DNA of 12,123 nucleotides from an uncultured Lachnospiraceae bacterium (GCA_910584325.1 CAJTZH010000047.1:1-12123), one strand, 5' to 3'; positions 1-7,314 are shown, numbered from the stretch's first letter. Numbers and translations: made by a program. Notes: generated by a model not told the origin, from the letters alone.

Positions 1-229
1 AATTGGACGTATGAATCAGCTTGTCAATCTGCGCCTTTATGGCGTCGTTATATGCCTTATGACAATATCCCAGCGCAAACACTGCAATTCCTGCCGCGAA
101 ATCAAGATATTTTTTACCGTCGTTATCATACAGGTAAACACCTTCGCCCCTATCCAGAACAACCGGAAAACGATTATAAGTATGTATTAAACTGGCATCC
201 GCCGTCTCCATAATTTTCTTAGTTTCCAT
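1..229 (-). CDS. argD: Acetylornithine aminotransferase, N-terminal part (cut by window start)
   Basis: PLP-dependent enzyme that transaminates N-acetylglutamate 5-semialdehyde to N-acetylornithine in the cytoplasm. Only about 76 N-terminal residues are in the window; the rest lies beyond base 1. The visible part carries the family opening: a TYNRFPVVLDRGEG stretch, then YLYDNDGKKYLDFAAGIAVFALG, then the HKAYNDAIKAQIDKL helix. The catalytic lysine and PLP site are outside. The start is the ATG at 227-229, preceded by GAGAGG seven bases upstream. It overlaps the end of argB by 11 bases (219-229), which implies translational coupling. The argB neighbour makes ArgD the natural assignment over other class III aminotransferases, although residues defining ArgD against succinylornithine transaminase are not visible. 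Confidence 0.93.
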   Translation of the reverse strand, partial: METKKIMETADASLIHTYNRFPVVLDRGEGVYLYDNDGKKYLDFAAGIAVFALGYCHKAYNDAIKAQIDKLIHTSN

Positions 230-1115
230 TGTAAAACCTCTCTGCTTCATCATTAATAATTGCCGTTCCGATACCTTTATTGGTAAAGATTTCAAGAAGC
301 AGGCAATGCGGTATTCTTCCGTCCATAATATGAACTCTCGAAACGCCGTTTCTGATTGCGTCAATACAATTATTCAGTTTCGGAAGCATTCCGCCGCCGA
401 TATTTCCGCCGCCAATCAGCTTATCTGCCTCAGAAAGCGTCAGTTCCGAAATCAACGTATTTTTATCGTCATAATCCAGATAAACGCCTTCCGTATCCGT
501 CAGGAACGCAAGTTTCTCCGCCTTACATGCTCTGGCAATCGCGCATGCCGCATCGTCCGCGTTAATATTGTAGGAATGACCGTTTTCGTCCGTTCCGATT
601 GGACAGATAACAGGAAGAAAATCATTTTCAATCAAATCCTTGATAATCTGCGGCTCCACATTAACGATATCGCCTACAAAACCGATATCCTCGCCGCCTG
701 ATAATTTCTTCCTGCAGCCGAGCATATTGCCGTCTTTCCCGCTGATGCCGCATGCCTTCACGCCAAGCTGCTGAATGAGGCTCACCAAATCTTTATTAAT
801 TTTGTTCAGAACCATCTCGGCAATTTCCATCGTCGGCTCGTCGGTTACGCGCAGACCGTTTACCTTTCTTGTCTCAATGCCGACTTTATCCGCCCACTTT
901 GTGATATCCTTACCACCTCCATGAACAATAATCGGTTTAAAACCGACCAGCTTCAATAAGACGACGTCCTGAACAACTTTTTTCTTTAACTCTTCGTCAA
1001 TCATCGCGCTCCCGCCGTACTTGACAACAATAATTTTACGGTTAAATTTCTGAATGTAAGGCAGCGCCTCTACAAGCACCGCCGCTTTCTGTAATTCTGC
1101 TTCCATCTTTTCCAT
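219..1115 (-). CDS. argB: Acetylglutamate kinase, arginine-inhibited type
   Basis: Phosphorylates N-acetylglutamate with ATP, the second step of arginine synthesis. The 298-residue protein has the amino-acid-kinase signatures: KYGGSAM (32-38), HGGGK (65-69), the GLRVTD segment (87-92) and a NINADDAACAIA stretch near residue 185. Before the first glycine loop is a helix of about 25 residues (MEKMEAELQKAAVLVEALPY) and near the C-terminus a PHCLLLEIFTNKGIGTAI segment. Both are features of hexameric arginine-sensitive kinases such as those of Thermotoga and Pseudomonas. Feedback control at this step fits an organism that recycles acetyl groups with ArgJ, as here. The start at 1113-1115 has AGAGG eight bases upstream. 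The gene lies 33 bases after argJ and overlaps argD by 11 bases. Confidence 0.97.
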   Translation of the reverse strand: MEKMEAELQKAAVLVEALPYIQKFNRKIIVVKYGGSAMIDEELKKKVVQDVVLLKLVGFKPIIVHGGGKDITKWADKVGIETRKVNGLRVTDEPTMEIAEMVLNKINKDLVSLIQQLGVKACGISGKDGNMLGCRKKLSGGEDIGFVGDIVNVEPQIIKDLIENDFLPVICPIGTDENGHSYNINADDAACAIARACKAEKLAFLTDTEGVYLDYDDKNTLISELTLSEADKLIGGGNIGGGMLPKLNNCIDAIRNGVSRVHIMDGRIPHCLLLEIFTNKGIGTAIINDEAERFYNGN

Positions 1116-1148
1116 TTTTCATACCTCTTCTTGTCGCATATCATTTAT

Positions 1149-2372
1149 TTATGAGCGGTAATCCGCGTTAATTTTCACATAATCAAACGTCAAGTCGCAG
1201 CCGTAAGCCGTCGCGTGCGCATCTCCCTGCTTGATGTCAAGAATAGCTTTCACATGTTTTTCAGATAAAATTTCTGTAGCCTTCGCCTCGCTGTAGTCTG
1301 TCGCGCAGCCGTTCTCAACAATCTTTAACTTTCCGGCTTCGCTTTCAAAATAAATATCCACGAGTTCCGGCTCGAAGTCGGCTCCCGAATATCCCATCGC
1401 GCAAAGGATTCTTCCCCAGTTCGCGTCATGACCGAAAATCGCTGCTTTCGTCAGGCTTGACGTAATAACGGATTTGCTTAAAATCTTTGCCTGCTCTTTT
1501 GTCTTTGCATGAATCGTCTGCGCCTCAAACAGGCAGGTCGCGCCTTCGCCGTCCCCCGCGATTTTTTTTGACAGTTCCTCCAGAATATGATATAACGCCT
1601 CGTAAAAAACCTGATAGTCCCCGCTGTCCTTTGTAATCTTTGGAGCCCCGGAAAGTCCGTTCGCCAGTACAACGAGCGTATCATTGGTGGACGTATCGCC
1701 GTCAACAGATATCATGTTAAAAGTGTCCGCCACAATTTCCTGCACAGTCTGTAACAACAAACCGCTTTCAATTGCCGCGTCCGTCGTCACAAAACAAAGC
1801 ATGGTTGCCATGTTCGGATGAATCATGCCGGAACCTTTACACATGCCGCCAATAGTCACGGTTTTACCGCCGATGGTAATCTCCACCGCCGTTTCCTTAG
1901 AAACGGTATCAGTCGTCATTATCGCCTCCGCCGCAAGCGTTCCGTCTTCCAACGTACTACCAAGCTTATCCGGCATCATGCTGATACCTTTTTTGATACT
2001 ATCCATCGGAAGCTGTTTTCCGATAACACCCGTGGACGCGACAAGAACCGTCTCATACGGAATCTTTAAAAGCGCCGCCGTCTCCTTTGCCATCTCCACG
2101 CAGTAACCGTACCCTTCCTCGCCGGTACAGGCATTTGCGACTCCGCTGTTGACAATGACCGCCTGCGCGCTCTTCGTCTCGTAAACCACCTTTGAATCCC
2201 ATTTGACCGGCGCCGCCTTCACAAGATTCGTGGTAAATGTTCCTCCTACGCTGCAGGGCGCGTCGCTGTATATCATCGCCATATCCTTCTTCGTATTGTT
2301 TTTAATCCCTGCGTCAACCCCTGTCGCCTTAAACCCTTTCGGCGCCGTCACGCCGCCTTTTACTTGTTTCAT
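1149..2372 (-). CDS. argJ: Bifunctional glutamate N-acetyltransferase / ornithine acetyltransferase
   Basis: Transfers acetyl from N-acetylornithine to glutamate, releasing ornithine and regenerating acetylglutamate; many members also use acetyl-CoA. The 407-residue length is typical. The protein is made as a precursor that cuts itself before a conserved threonine, here Thr190 in the HPNMATMLCF motif, giving alpha and beta chains with Thr as nucleophile. Other family stretches are KGSGMIHPN just before the cut, NDTLVVLANG after it, and GHDANWGRI in the beta chain. Whether it is mono- or bifunctional cannot be read from the sequence. The ATG overlaps the stop of the upstream YcxB-like gene as ATGA (2369-2372), so its translation is probably coupled to that non-arginine gene. 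A GAAGGA ribosome site lies inside that upstream gene. Confidence 0.97.
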   Translation of the reverse strand: MKQVKGGVTAPKGFKATGVDAGIKNNTKKDMAMIYSDAPCSVGGTFTTNLVKAAPVKWDSKVVYETKSAQAVIVNSGVANACTGEEGYGYCVEMAKETAALLKIPYETVLVASTGVIGKQLPMDSIKKGISMMPDKLGSTLEDGTLAAEAIMTTDTVSKETAVEITIGGKTVTIGGMCKGSGMIHPNMATMLCFVTTDAAIESGLLLQTVQEIVADTFNMISVDGDTSTNDTLVVLANGLSGAPKITKDSGDYQVFYEALYHILEELSKKIAGDGEGATCLFEAQTIHAKTKEQAKILSKSVITSSLTKAAIFGHDANWGRILCAMGYSGADFEPELVDIYFESEAGKLKIVENGCATDYSEAKATEILSEKHVKAILDIKQGDAHATAYGCDLTFDYVKINADYRS

Positions 2373-2863
2373 TTCTCTTTCCTTCTTTCTTTTTGTTCAC
2401 GGATAAAATGTTGTAACTCCTCGCTGCACTTTGCTTTATCAATAATAAATCCCTGATTATTCGCAATCATCAGGTAAAATGCCTCCCTGCCTTCCACGAT
2501 ATCAAACAACTCCTCATACTTCACTTTTGAAGTCCCCACGGGATTGTTCTGTTCTACATACTCTTTATAAAACGCAAATTTTGAAACAATGCCCTGCGCC
2601 GCTTTATTCGATTCCCACGCTTTTTTCATCTGCCGGTTCATCCTGAAATATAAAACAGCCGGAAAGACAACGGCGGCAGTGAAAAACAAAACCGCCAGCT
2701 TATACTCTTTCATAAAAATCATCAAAAGACTGACAATTACCAGCGCGGCATCCGTCCATATGATACTCCGCTTCATATTTCCAATCTGATTCCATATCAT
2801 TTTGCAATATGCGGCATATTTTTCGTATGTGTATTCCGTCTCTGTCCGAAACAATGGTTCCAT
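2369..2863 (-). CDS. YcxB-like two-helix membrane protein
   Basis: A 164-residue protein of unknown function. The start chosen is the ATG at 2861-2863, with AGAGGA eight bases upstream; an ATG at 2891-2893 would add ten residues but has no obvious ribosome site. About 33 polar N-terminal residues are followed by two membrane helices (about 34-51 and 54-73) separated by a very short charged turn, then a cytoplasmic tail. The tail has the pattern of the YcxB-like C-terminal domain: a Y-x-E-L-F-x-I-V-E motif, then F-Y-L-M-I, then a lysine-containing strand and a terminal basic helix ending ERRKEK. Family members are hypothetical proteins of Firmicutes. It follows the HD gene by 61 bases and its stop overlaps the argJ start. 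The fold assignment is fairly good; no role can be given. Confidence 0.82.
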   Translation of the reverse strand: MEPLFRTETEYTYEKYAAYCKMIWNQIGNMKRSIIWTDAALVIVSLLMIFMKEYKLAVLFFTAAVVFPAVLYFRMNRQMKKAWESNKAAQGIVSKFAFYKEYVEQNNPVGTSKVKYEELFDIVEGREAFYLMIANNQGFIIDKAKCSEELQHFIREQKERRKEK

Positions 2864-2924
2864 GATTTCATTCCTCTTTTCTCTGACACGCATAAACAGT
2901 ATTCATACGCTGCGTCTTATCTTA

Positions 2925-3503
2925 TCATCCTGCGATTTCCCTGTTTACCGATTCCTCACAGCTTCGCATCGCGTAAATTGTCTGCTCCAGAAGCTTGTCC
3001 AGCTCCCACCCAAGCCGTTCGGCTCCTGTCTGAATCACGTCTCTGGAACATCCTGCCGCAAACCGTTTATCTTTATACTTCTTCTTTAAACTGGACAGTT
3101 CCATATCCATCACGCTTTTTGACGGACGCATCCTTGCCGCCGCGCCAATAAGACCGGTCAGCTCGTCCGTCGCGAACAATATTTTCTCCATTTCACAAAG
3201 CGGCTCTACATCGCTGCAAAGCCCGTATCCATGCGAACATACCGCATGAACCAGCCGTTCGTCTGCGTCAATTTCCGCCAACAATTCCGGCGCTTTTTTA
3301 CAGTGTTCCTCCGGATACAGTTCAAAATCCACATCATGCAAGAGACCACAGAGTCCCCAAAACTCCTCCTCGTCGCCGTAGCCAAGCTCTTTCGCGAAGT
3401 AGCGCATCACGCCTTCCACCGTCAACGCGTGGATAATGTGAAACTCCTCTTTATTATATTTTCGTAAAAGCTCCATCGCGGTTTCTCTCGTTATTTCAGC
3501 CAT
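2925..3503 (-). CDS. HD-domain metal-dependent hydrolase
   Basis: A 192-residue cytoplasmic protein of the HD superfamily. Likely metal ligands are visible: His25 at the end of FHIIH, the His56-Asp57 pair in GLLHDVDFE, His67, His91 in CSHGYG and Asp113 in FATDELTG. The C-terminal part (RPSKSVMDMELSSLKKKYKDK, then FAAGCSRDVI) matches a widespread clostridial subgroup annotated only as HD or HDIG protein; its substrate is unknown. There is no HD-GYP signature, so this is not a clear c-di-GMP hydrolase. The start at 3501-3503 is supported by AAGGAGG about nine bases upstream and by MAEITRETA, the family's usual beginning. A longer reading extending to 3602 runs through the upstream gene and is not supported. 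The start overlaps the stop of the EAL gene by eight bases, so the two are coupled. Confidence 0.9.
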   Translation of the reverse strand: MAEITRETAMELLRKYNKEEFHIIHALTVEGVMRYFAKELGYGDEEEFWGLCGLLHDVDFELYPEEHCKKAPELLAEIDADERLVHAVCSHGYGLCSDVEPLCEMEKILFATDELTGLIGAAARMRPSKSVMDMELSSLKKKYKDKRFAAGCSRDVIQTGAERLGWELDKLLEQTIYAMRSCEESVNREIAG

Positions 3504-5259
3504 TGTTTTCTTCCTCCTTATTCTGTGCCGCAAGCAGCGCGAAAAACGCTTCCTCCGGCATCGGTTTCGCATAATAATATCCCTGTACATAATCACAGCC
3601 AATCTTTTTCAAAAGCTCCACCTGTTCCTGCGTCTCCACGCCCTCCGCCAGAACCCCGAGATTTAATTTCTCCGCCATCAGTACGACCTGTTCCAGTATC
3701 ATGCGTCCTTTGCCTGATACCATCATATTATCCATAAATTTCTTGTCCAGCTTAATCACGTCAAACGGCGTTTCCAGTAAAATATTGAGCGAAGAATAGC
3801 CGCTCCCGAAATCATCCATCAAAAGCGTATATCCTTCTTCCTTTAGCTGAAACGCTTTCCTGCTCACCTGCTGGTCGTTTGCCGTCTCGGTAATCTCCAG
3901 CTCCAAAAGCGGTTTGGAAATCCCATATTCTTTAATAAAATCAGCAAGCACATCAATGCATTCATTATCCTGCAGATGCACCCTTGAAACATTGACGGAA
4001 ACCGGACAATCCATTATACCCGCTTTTTCACATTTTTTGATAAAACGGCATGCTTCCTGCCATATGTAATAATCAACCTTTTTGATATATCCGTTTTCCT
4101 CAATAATCGGAATAAACTGATTCGGGTAAATCATGCCGCGCTTGGGATGATTCCAGCGGATTAACGCTTCCGCCCCGATAATCCTGTTCTTTGCGATACT
4201 GTATTTGGGTTGCAGGTACATCATAAACTGCCTGTCCGTAAGCGCCGTCTGAATATTTTCCTCAATAAATTTACGGTTATATAAAACCTCTTTAAACTGC
4301 TCCCGGTAAAACAACATATTGGTTACCAGATTATTCTTGGCAGCCTTTCTGGTCATCGCTGCCCTGTCTGACATCTGCCGGAGTTCCATCTCCTTATCCT
4401 CGACGACGTACACTCCGTAAGACATTTGCAGCTTAATATCTTTAAATCTGCCGATTCTCTCATCCAGTCTGCGAATAAACCCAACCAGCTCCTCTTCCCT
4501 GTCAAATTCCGTCACAATCATAAACACGTCGCTGTGAAGATTGAGAAAAAACTGCTGCAAAGTACAGAGTTCGCTTAACTGCCTGATAATAAAATCGAGA
4601 ACTTCATCACCAAACTTTTCACCATACAAATCGTTAATAATTTTAAACTTACGAATATCAAACTGAATAAATCCGATTTCCTTTTGAGTAGAGAAAATCA
4701 GATTATTTACATTTCTATTAAATCTCCGGAGTTTGCTGACGCGTTTTAAAATGCTCTCCATCTCGTCATTTTGGGGAATATCCTCAGGTCTTATGCTACT
4801 CTCCGTTATATATCTGAAATGCTCGGCAAGCATGTCCTCCAATATATCAATACTGATATCGATTGCTTTTGGACACTTTTTCAATATCAGTCCTTCTTTG
4901 CGGATTTCCGCCATCTCATTCGGCTTTGAAATATCTTTTCCTAGAATGTCGCGGCAGTAAATGACGCCTCCCATCTCTTCCGTAAAACGCCGGATAAATT
5001 CCTCCGTTTTCTTATTGCCGTAAACTTCCTGTTCCCGGTCCTGGGAATCATAAAATCCAAGCGCCATTCCCAATACCAGAAGCGATGCCGTAATACAGCC
5101 GCAGGTTCCGCCCTGACGCATTCCGCCGCCAAAACAGGTACTGATTTTAAACGCCGTTTTTAAATCCAGTCCGAAGTCTTTCGCAAACGCTCCAAATAAT
5201 GCCTGCGAGCAATGATACTGCTGGTGTAAAAGCTGATATGCCTTTTCCTTATGCGTCAT
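3496..5259 (-). CDS. Fusion: C_GCAxxG_C_C domain - degenerate GGDEF - intact EAL (c-di-GMP phosphodiesterase)
   Basis: A 587-residue soluble protein in three parts. Residues 1 to about 146 form a C_GCAxxG_C_C-type domain (family with a proposed redox or metal role): CSQALFGAF with Cys17, Cys42 before GGGMRQGGTCGC (Cys53, Cys55), YCRDILGKD (Cys102) and KKCPKAID (Cys129). Residues about 181-320 form a GGDEF fold that keeps D201-x-x-x-FK-x-x-ND but has HSDVF (242-246) instead of GGDEF, so it should not make c-di-GMP. Residues about 330-585 are an EAL domain with all expected residues: EAL 364-366, Asn423, Glu455, DDFGSGYSSL from 482, Lys503, EGVET 538-542 and QGYY from 558. It should therefore hydrolyse c-di-GMP. 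No membrane segment is seen. The ATG at 5259 has AGAGG ten bases upstream; the GTG at 5268 is too close to that site. It sits 17 bases after the gene upstream and overlaps the HD gene. Confidence 0.93.
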   Translation of the reverse strand: MTHKEKAYQLLHQQYHCSQALFGAFAKDFGLDLKTAFKISTCFGGGMRQGGTCGCITASLLVLGMALGFYDSQDREQEVYGNKKTEEFIRRFTEEMGGVIYCRDILGKDISKPNEMAEIRKEGLILKKCPKAIDISIDILEDMLAEHFRYITESSIRPEDIPQNDEMESILKRVSKLRRFNRNVNNLIFSTQKEIGFIQFDIRKFKIINDLYGEKFGDEVLDFIIRQLSELCTLQQFFLNLHSDVFMIVTEFDREEELVGFIRRLDERIGRFKDIKLQMSYGVYVVEDKEMELRQMSDRAAMTRKAAKNNLVTNMLFYREQFKEVLYNRKFIEENIQTALTDRQFMMYLQPKYSIAKNRIIGAEALIRWNHPKRGMIYPNQFIPIIEENGYIKKVDYYIWQEACRFIKKCEKAGIMDCPVSVNVSRVHLQDNECIDVLADFIKEYGISKPLLELEITETANDQQVSRKAFQLKEEGYTLLMDDFGSGYSSLNILLETPFDVIKLDKKFMDNMMVSGKGRMILEQVVLMAEKLNLGVLAEGVETQEQVELLKKIGCDYVQGYYYAKPMPEEAFFALLAAQNKEEENNG

Positions 5260-5276
5260 AAAATCCACACCTCTTC

Positions 5277-5936
5277 CTATTCACATAATATCTGTCTGAG
5301 TGCGAGATACCGCTCGGAGCGCAGCGAAATATCCGTCTCTGCAACTCCATAATAGCAATATAAATCCTTTGCAATATTCCTTAGTTTCTTCATATTCGTC
5401 TTGGAAGAGCTGCTATAGGAAACGCTAAACTTTTCCCAGACGGTTTCTATGGAAACACGCAGTGTTCCCTCAAAAAGGCGCATCTCATATACATGAAAAT
5501 CCATCGGAAATTCTTCTTCGGAAATCTGTTCTGCCGCCTCCTCGCGCAGCCTGACCTGATGCATAAATTCCGTCACTGCTTCTACTGTATGCTCTTTTGG
5601 TCTGTCTAACTTCGCCAGCACGCCTAATAAATCGGAACGATGCTCGAGTACCAGTACTGTTTTCAGACTGTTCTTTTCTTCCCGGACGATTCTTTCGTCA
5701 CCCAAAAGCTCGACGCCCCCGTACTGATTGATGATGTACGCCGTCACCTCCTGCAGCGTATGCGGATTTGCGGTAATTATTTTCTCGGCTCGCTTTTTTT
5801 TCCTTTCATAGAAAAATGCTCTGATTCTTTGTTTCAGGTTCCTTTTTCGTTTTCCTTTTTCTTTTCCCACAATAAACACGCTGGTGGGACCGTCCGCACC
5901 GCCGATGATGGATACTGCCTCTGCTCTCTTTCCCAT
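5277..5936 (-). CDS. Uncharacterised protein with N-terminal IGGADGPT motif
   Basis: A 219-residue protein I cannot name. The N-terminus (MGKRAEAVSIIGGADGPTSVFIVGK) contains the GGADGPT motif at residues 12-18, a sequence known from the beta subunits of Na+-translocating decarboxylases (OadB/GcdB family), where it lies in a conserved ion-path region. Here it stands alone: the rest is not a multi-span membrane protein. A very basic stretch follows (KEKGKRKRNLKQRIRAFFYERKKKRAEK, about 26-54), then a soluble alpha/beta part with several acidic segments and a SYSSSSKTN loop near residue 175. The start is the ATG at 5934-5936, six bases after AAAGG; the ATG at 5940-5942 directly abuts that site and is unlikely. 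The gene is 82 bases after argC and 17 bases before the EAL gene. Automated pipelines may mislabel it a decarboxylase subunit. Confidence 0.8.
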   Translation of the reverse strand: MGKRAEAVSIIGGADGPTSVFIVGKEKGKRKRNLKQRIRAFFYERKKKRAEKIITANPHTLQEVTAYIINQYGGVELLGDERIVREEKNSLKTVLVLEHRSDLLGVLAKLDRPKEHTVEAVTEFMHQVRLREEAAEQISEEEFPMDFHVYEMRLFEGTLRVSIETVWEKFSVSYSSSSKTNMKKLRNIAKDLYCYYGVAETDISLRSERYLALRQILCE

Positions 5937-6018
5937 AATCATCCTTTCTTTCCGGCTTACACGCTCTTATCAATTTGTGCCAAACGTTTTCGATGTTTCT
6001 GTTTTAGCAGGAAGACTC

Positions 6019-7059
6019 CTACGGAAACATCGGCGCCGCAAGTAGTCCCTGTGTCTCCTGCAGACCAAATACAAGATTCATATTCTGAACTGCCTGTCCT
6101 GCCGCTCCCTTGACAAGATTGTCGAGCGCCCCCATGATAATCAGTCTGTTTGTCCTTGGCTCTATCTTAAAGTTTACATCCACATAATTACTGCCCTCCA
6201 CCCATCTCGTTTCCGGGCAGACGTCTTTATCCAGCAGGCGGACAAACTGCTCGTTTGCGTAATATTTGTTATAAACCGCTCTTATCTCTTCCTCTGTCAC
6301 ACCCTTTGCGAGATTGGCGTAGGCAGTCACCAGAATGCCTCTGTTCATCGGAACAAGGTGCGGCGTAAATATCAGCTTAATATCCTCGCCGCAGGCATAG
6401 GAAAGCTGCTCTTCTATCTCCGGCGTATGTCTGTGCGTTCCCACGCCGTACGCCTTGATGCTCTCGTTGACTTCACAGTACAGATTATTCACCTTGGCGC
6501 CGCGCCCTGCACCCGAGGTTCCTGATTTGGCATCAATAATAATCGACTGCGGCTCAATGATTCCTTCCTTCACCGCCGGATACAGCGATAAAATGGAACA
6601 GGTCGTATAACAGCCCGGATTGGCGACAAGCCTCGCTCCCTTAATCTGTTCGCGGTTGAGTTCGCATAAACCGTAAACCGCCTCCTGAATGTGCTGCGGA
6701 CTTTTATGCGTAATGCCGTACCACTGCTCGTAAACCGATACGTCCTTAATACGGAAATCCGCGCTCAAATCAATAATCTTTACTTTGGATAAAATATCGT
6801 CGTTGACAAGAGACGCACACAACCCCTGCGGCGTCGCCGTAAATATCACATCCGCCTTCTCACAAAGTTCTCCCATATTATCATCAAGACAGGTACTGTC
6901 CACAATCTGAAAATAATTCCGGTACACGTTGGCATATCTCTCATCAATATAGCTTCTTGAACCGTACCATACAATCTCCACATCCTTATGTCCCAGCAAT
7001 AACCTTACAATCTCATTCCCTGCATAACCGGTAGAACCGATAATTCCTGCCTTAATCAT
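6019..7059 (-). CDS. argC: N-acetyl-gamma-glutamyl-phosphate reductase
   Basis: Reduces N-acetylglutamyl phosphate with NADPH to the semialdehyde, the third arginine step. The protein has 346 residues, the usual length. The N-terminal dinucleotide loop GIIGSTGYAGNE (5-16) is intact; the catalytic cysteine is Cys150 in VANPGCY; the active-site histidine motif GTHRHTPEIEEQ covers about 207-218; KSGTSGAGRG (178-187) and PHLVPMNRGIL are also typical. The start is the ATG at 7057-7059, seven bases after AGAAGG; the GTG at 7060-7062 is also in frame but only four bases from that site. It is the first gene of the right-to-left operon, behind an extended -10 promoter. In many Clostridia argC is followed directly by argJ; here four unrelated genes intervene. 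Confidence 0.97.
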   Translation of the reverse strand: MIKAGIIGSTGYAGNEIVRLLLGHKDVEIVWYGSRSYIDERYANVYRNYFQIVDSTCLDDNMGELCEKADVIFTATPQGLCASLVNDDILSKVKIIDLSADFRIKDVSVYEQWYGITHKSPQHIQEAVYGLCELNREQIKGARLVANPGCYTTCSILSLYPAVKEGIIEPQSIIIDAKSGTSGAGRGAKVNNLYCEVNESIKAYGVGTHRHTPEIEEQLSYACGEDIKLIFTPHLVPMNRGILVTAYANLAKGVTEEEIRAVYNKYYANEQFVRLLDKDVCPETRWVEGSNYVDVNFKIEPRTNRLIIMGALDNLVKGAAGQAVQNMNLVFGLQETQGLLAAPMFP

Positions 7060-7144
7060 CACATATCCTTCTTTCTGAAAAACAATTCATATTTATTCAT
7101 TTTATCATTTCCGCAAAAGCGAAAACCAAGTCGCACAACTATAT

Positions 7145-7153
7145 ATTATATCA
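7145..7153 (-). promoter_or_regulatory. Likely argC operon promoter (extended -10)
   Basis: Read on the minus strand, 7153 to 7145 is TGATATAAT, a perfect TGnTATAAT extended -10. The -35 at 17 bases (TATTTA, 7173-7168) is poor, which extended -10 promoters tolerate. This would start transcription near 7138 and give an untranslated leader of about 78 bases before argC. A TTGACG at 7163-7158 lies too close to serve this -10. Inferred from sequence only. Confidence 0.5.
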
Positions 7154-7180
7154 GTGCCGTCAAAATGTAAATACTCTTTT

Positions 7181-7224
7181 TGCGTATTTTTCATATTTAT
7201 GCATTATTGTTGCATATTATTCAT
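7181..7224. promoter_or_regulatory. Possible ArgR operator region between argC and argG
   Basis: Two similar 14-base elements, TGCGTATTTTTCAT (7181-7194) and TGCATATTATTCAT (7211-7224), lie 30 bases apart, about three helical turns, with a TATGCAT between them. They resemble the ArgR half-site pattern (TGAAT / ATTCA around an A/T core) but with a shortened core, so the match is imperfect. Two further ATTCAT copies, ten bases apart, lie near argC (7085-7090 and 7095-7100). The location, upstream of the argG -35 and of the argC promoter, suits a repressor controlling both directions. The region is AT-rich, so chance matches are likely. Confidence 0.35.
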
Positions 7225-7241
7225 TTCTTTGAATTTAGATA

Positions 7242-7270
7242 TTGCAATCTTCACCTGTATGTTGTATATT
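7242..7270 (+). promoter_or_regulatory. argG promoter
   Basis: TTGCAA (7242-7247) and TATATT (7265-7270) are separated by exactly 17 bases and match the vegetative sigma factor consensus well. Transcription would begin around 7277, leaving a leader of about 38 bases. The ribosome site GGAGG (7301-7305) lies nine bases before the argG ATG. The possible ArgR elements end only about 18 bases upstream of the -35. Confidence 0.65.
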
Positions 7271-7314
7271 AACACATAGAAATTTAATCAATTTTATTAC
7301 GGAGGATTCTAATA

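Noticed and set aside
306..701. 131-codon open frame on the plus strand
   Set aside because: Entirely antisense to argB; composition is that of a shadow frame and there is no ribosome site worth noting.
2925..3503. HD protein as a c-di-GMP-degrading HD-GYP enzyme
   Set aside because: The HD ligands are there but no GYP motif; HGYG at residues 91-94 is not at the right place. It is adjacent to an EAL gene, but adjacency alone is not evidence.
5277..5936. Annotation as Na+-translocating decarboxylase beta subunit
   Set aside because: Only the short GGADGPT motif matches; the many membrane helices of that family are absent.
5991..6032. Inverted repeat CGATGTTTC / GAAACATCG around the argC stop
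   Set aside because: Nine perfect base pairs but a 24-base loop and no U-rich tail on the minus strand, so I do not call a terminator; read-through from argC into the next gene is more likely.
5640..6113. 157-codon open frame on the plus strand
   Set aside because: It lies antisense across the end of argC and the IGGADGPT gene, both well supported, and its product has no recognisable family features.
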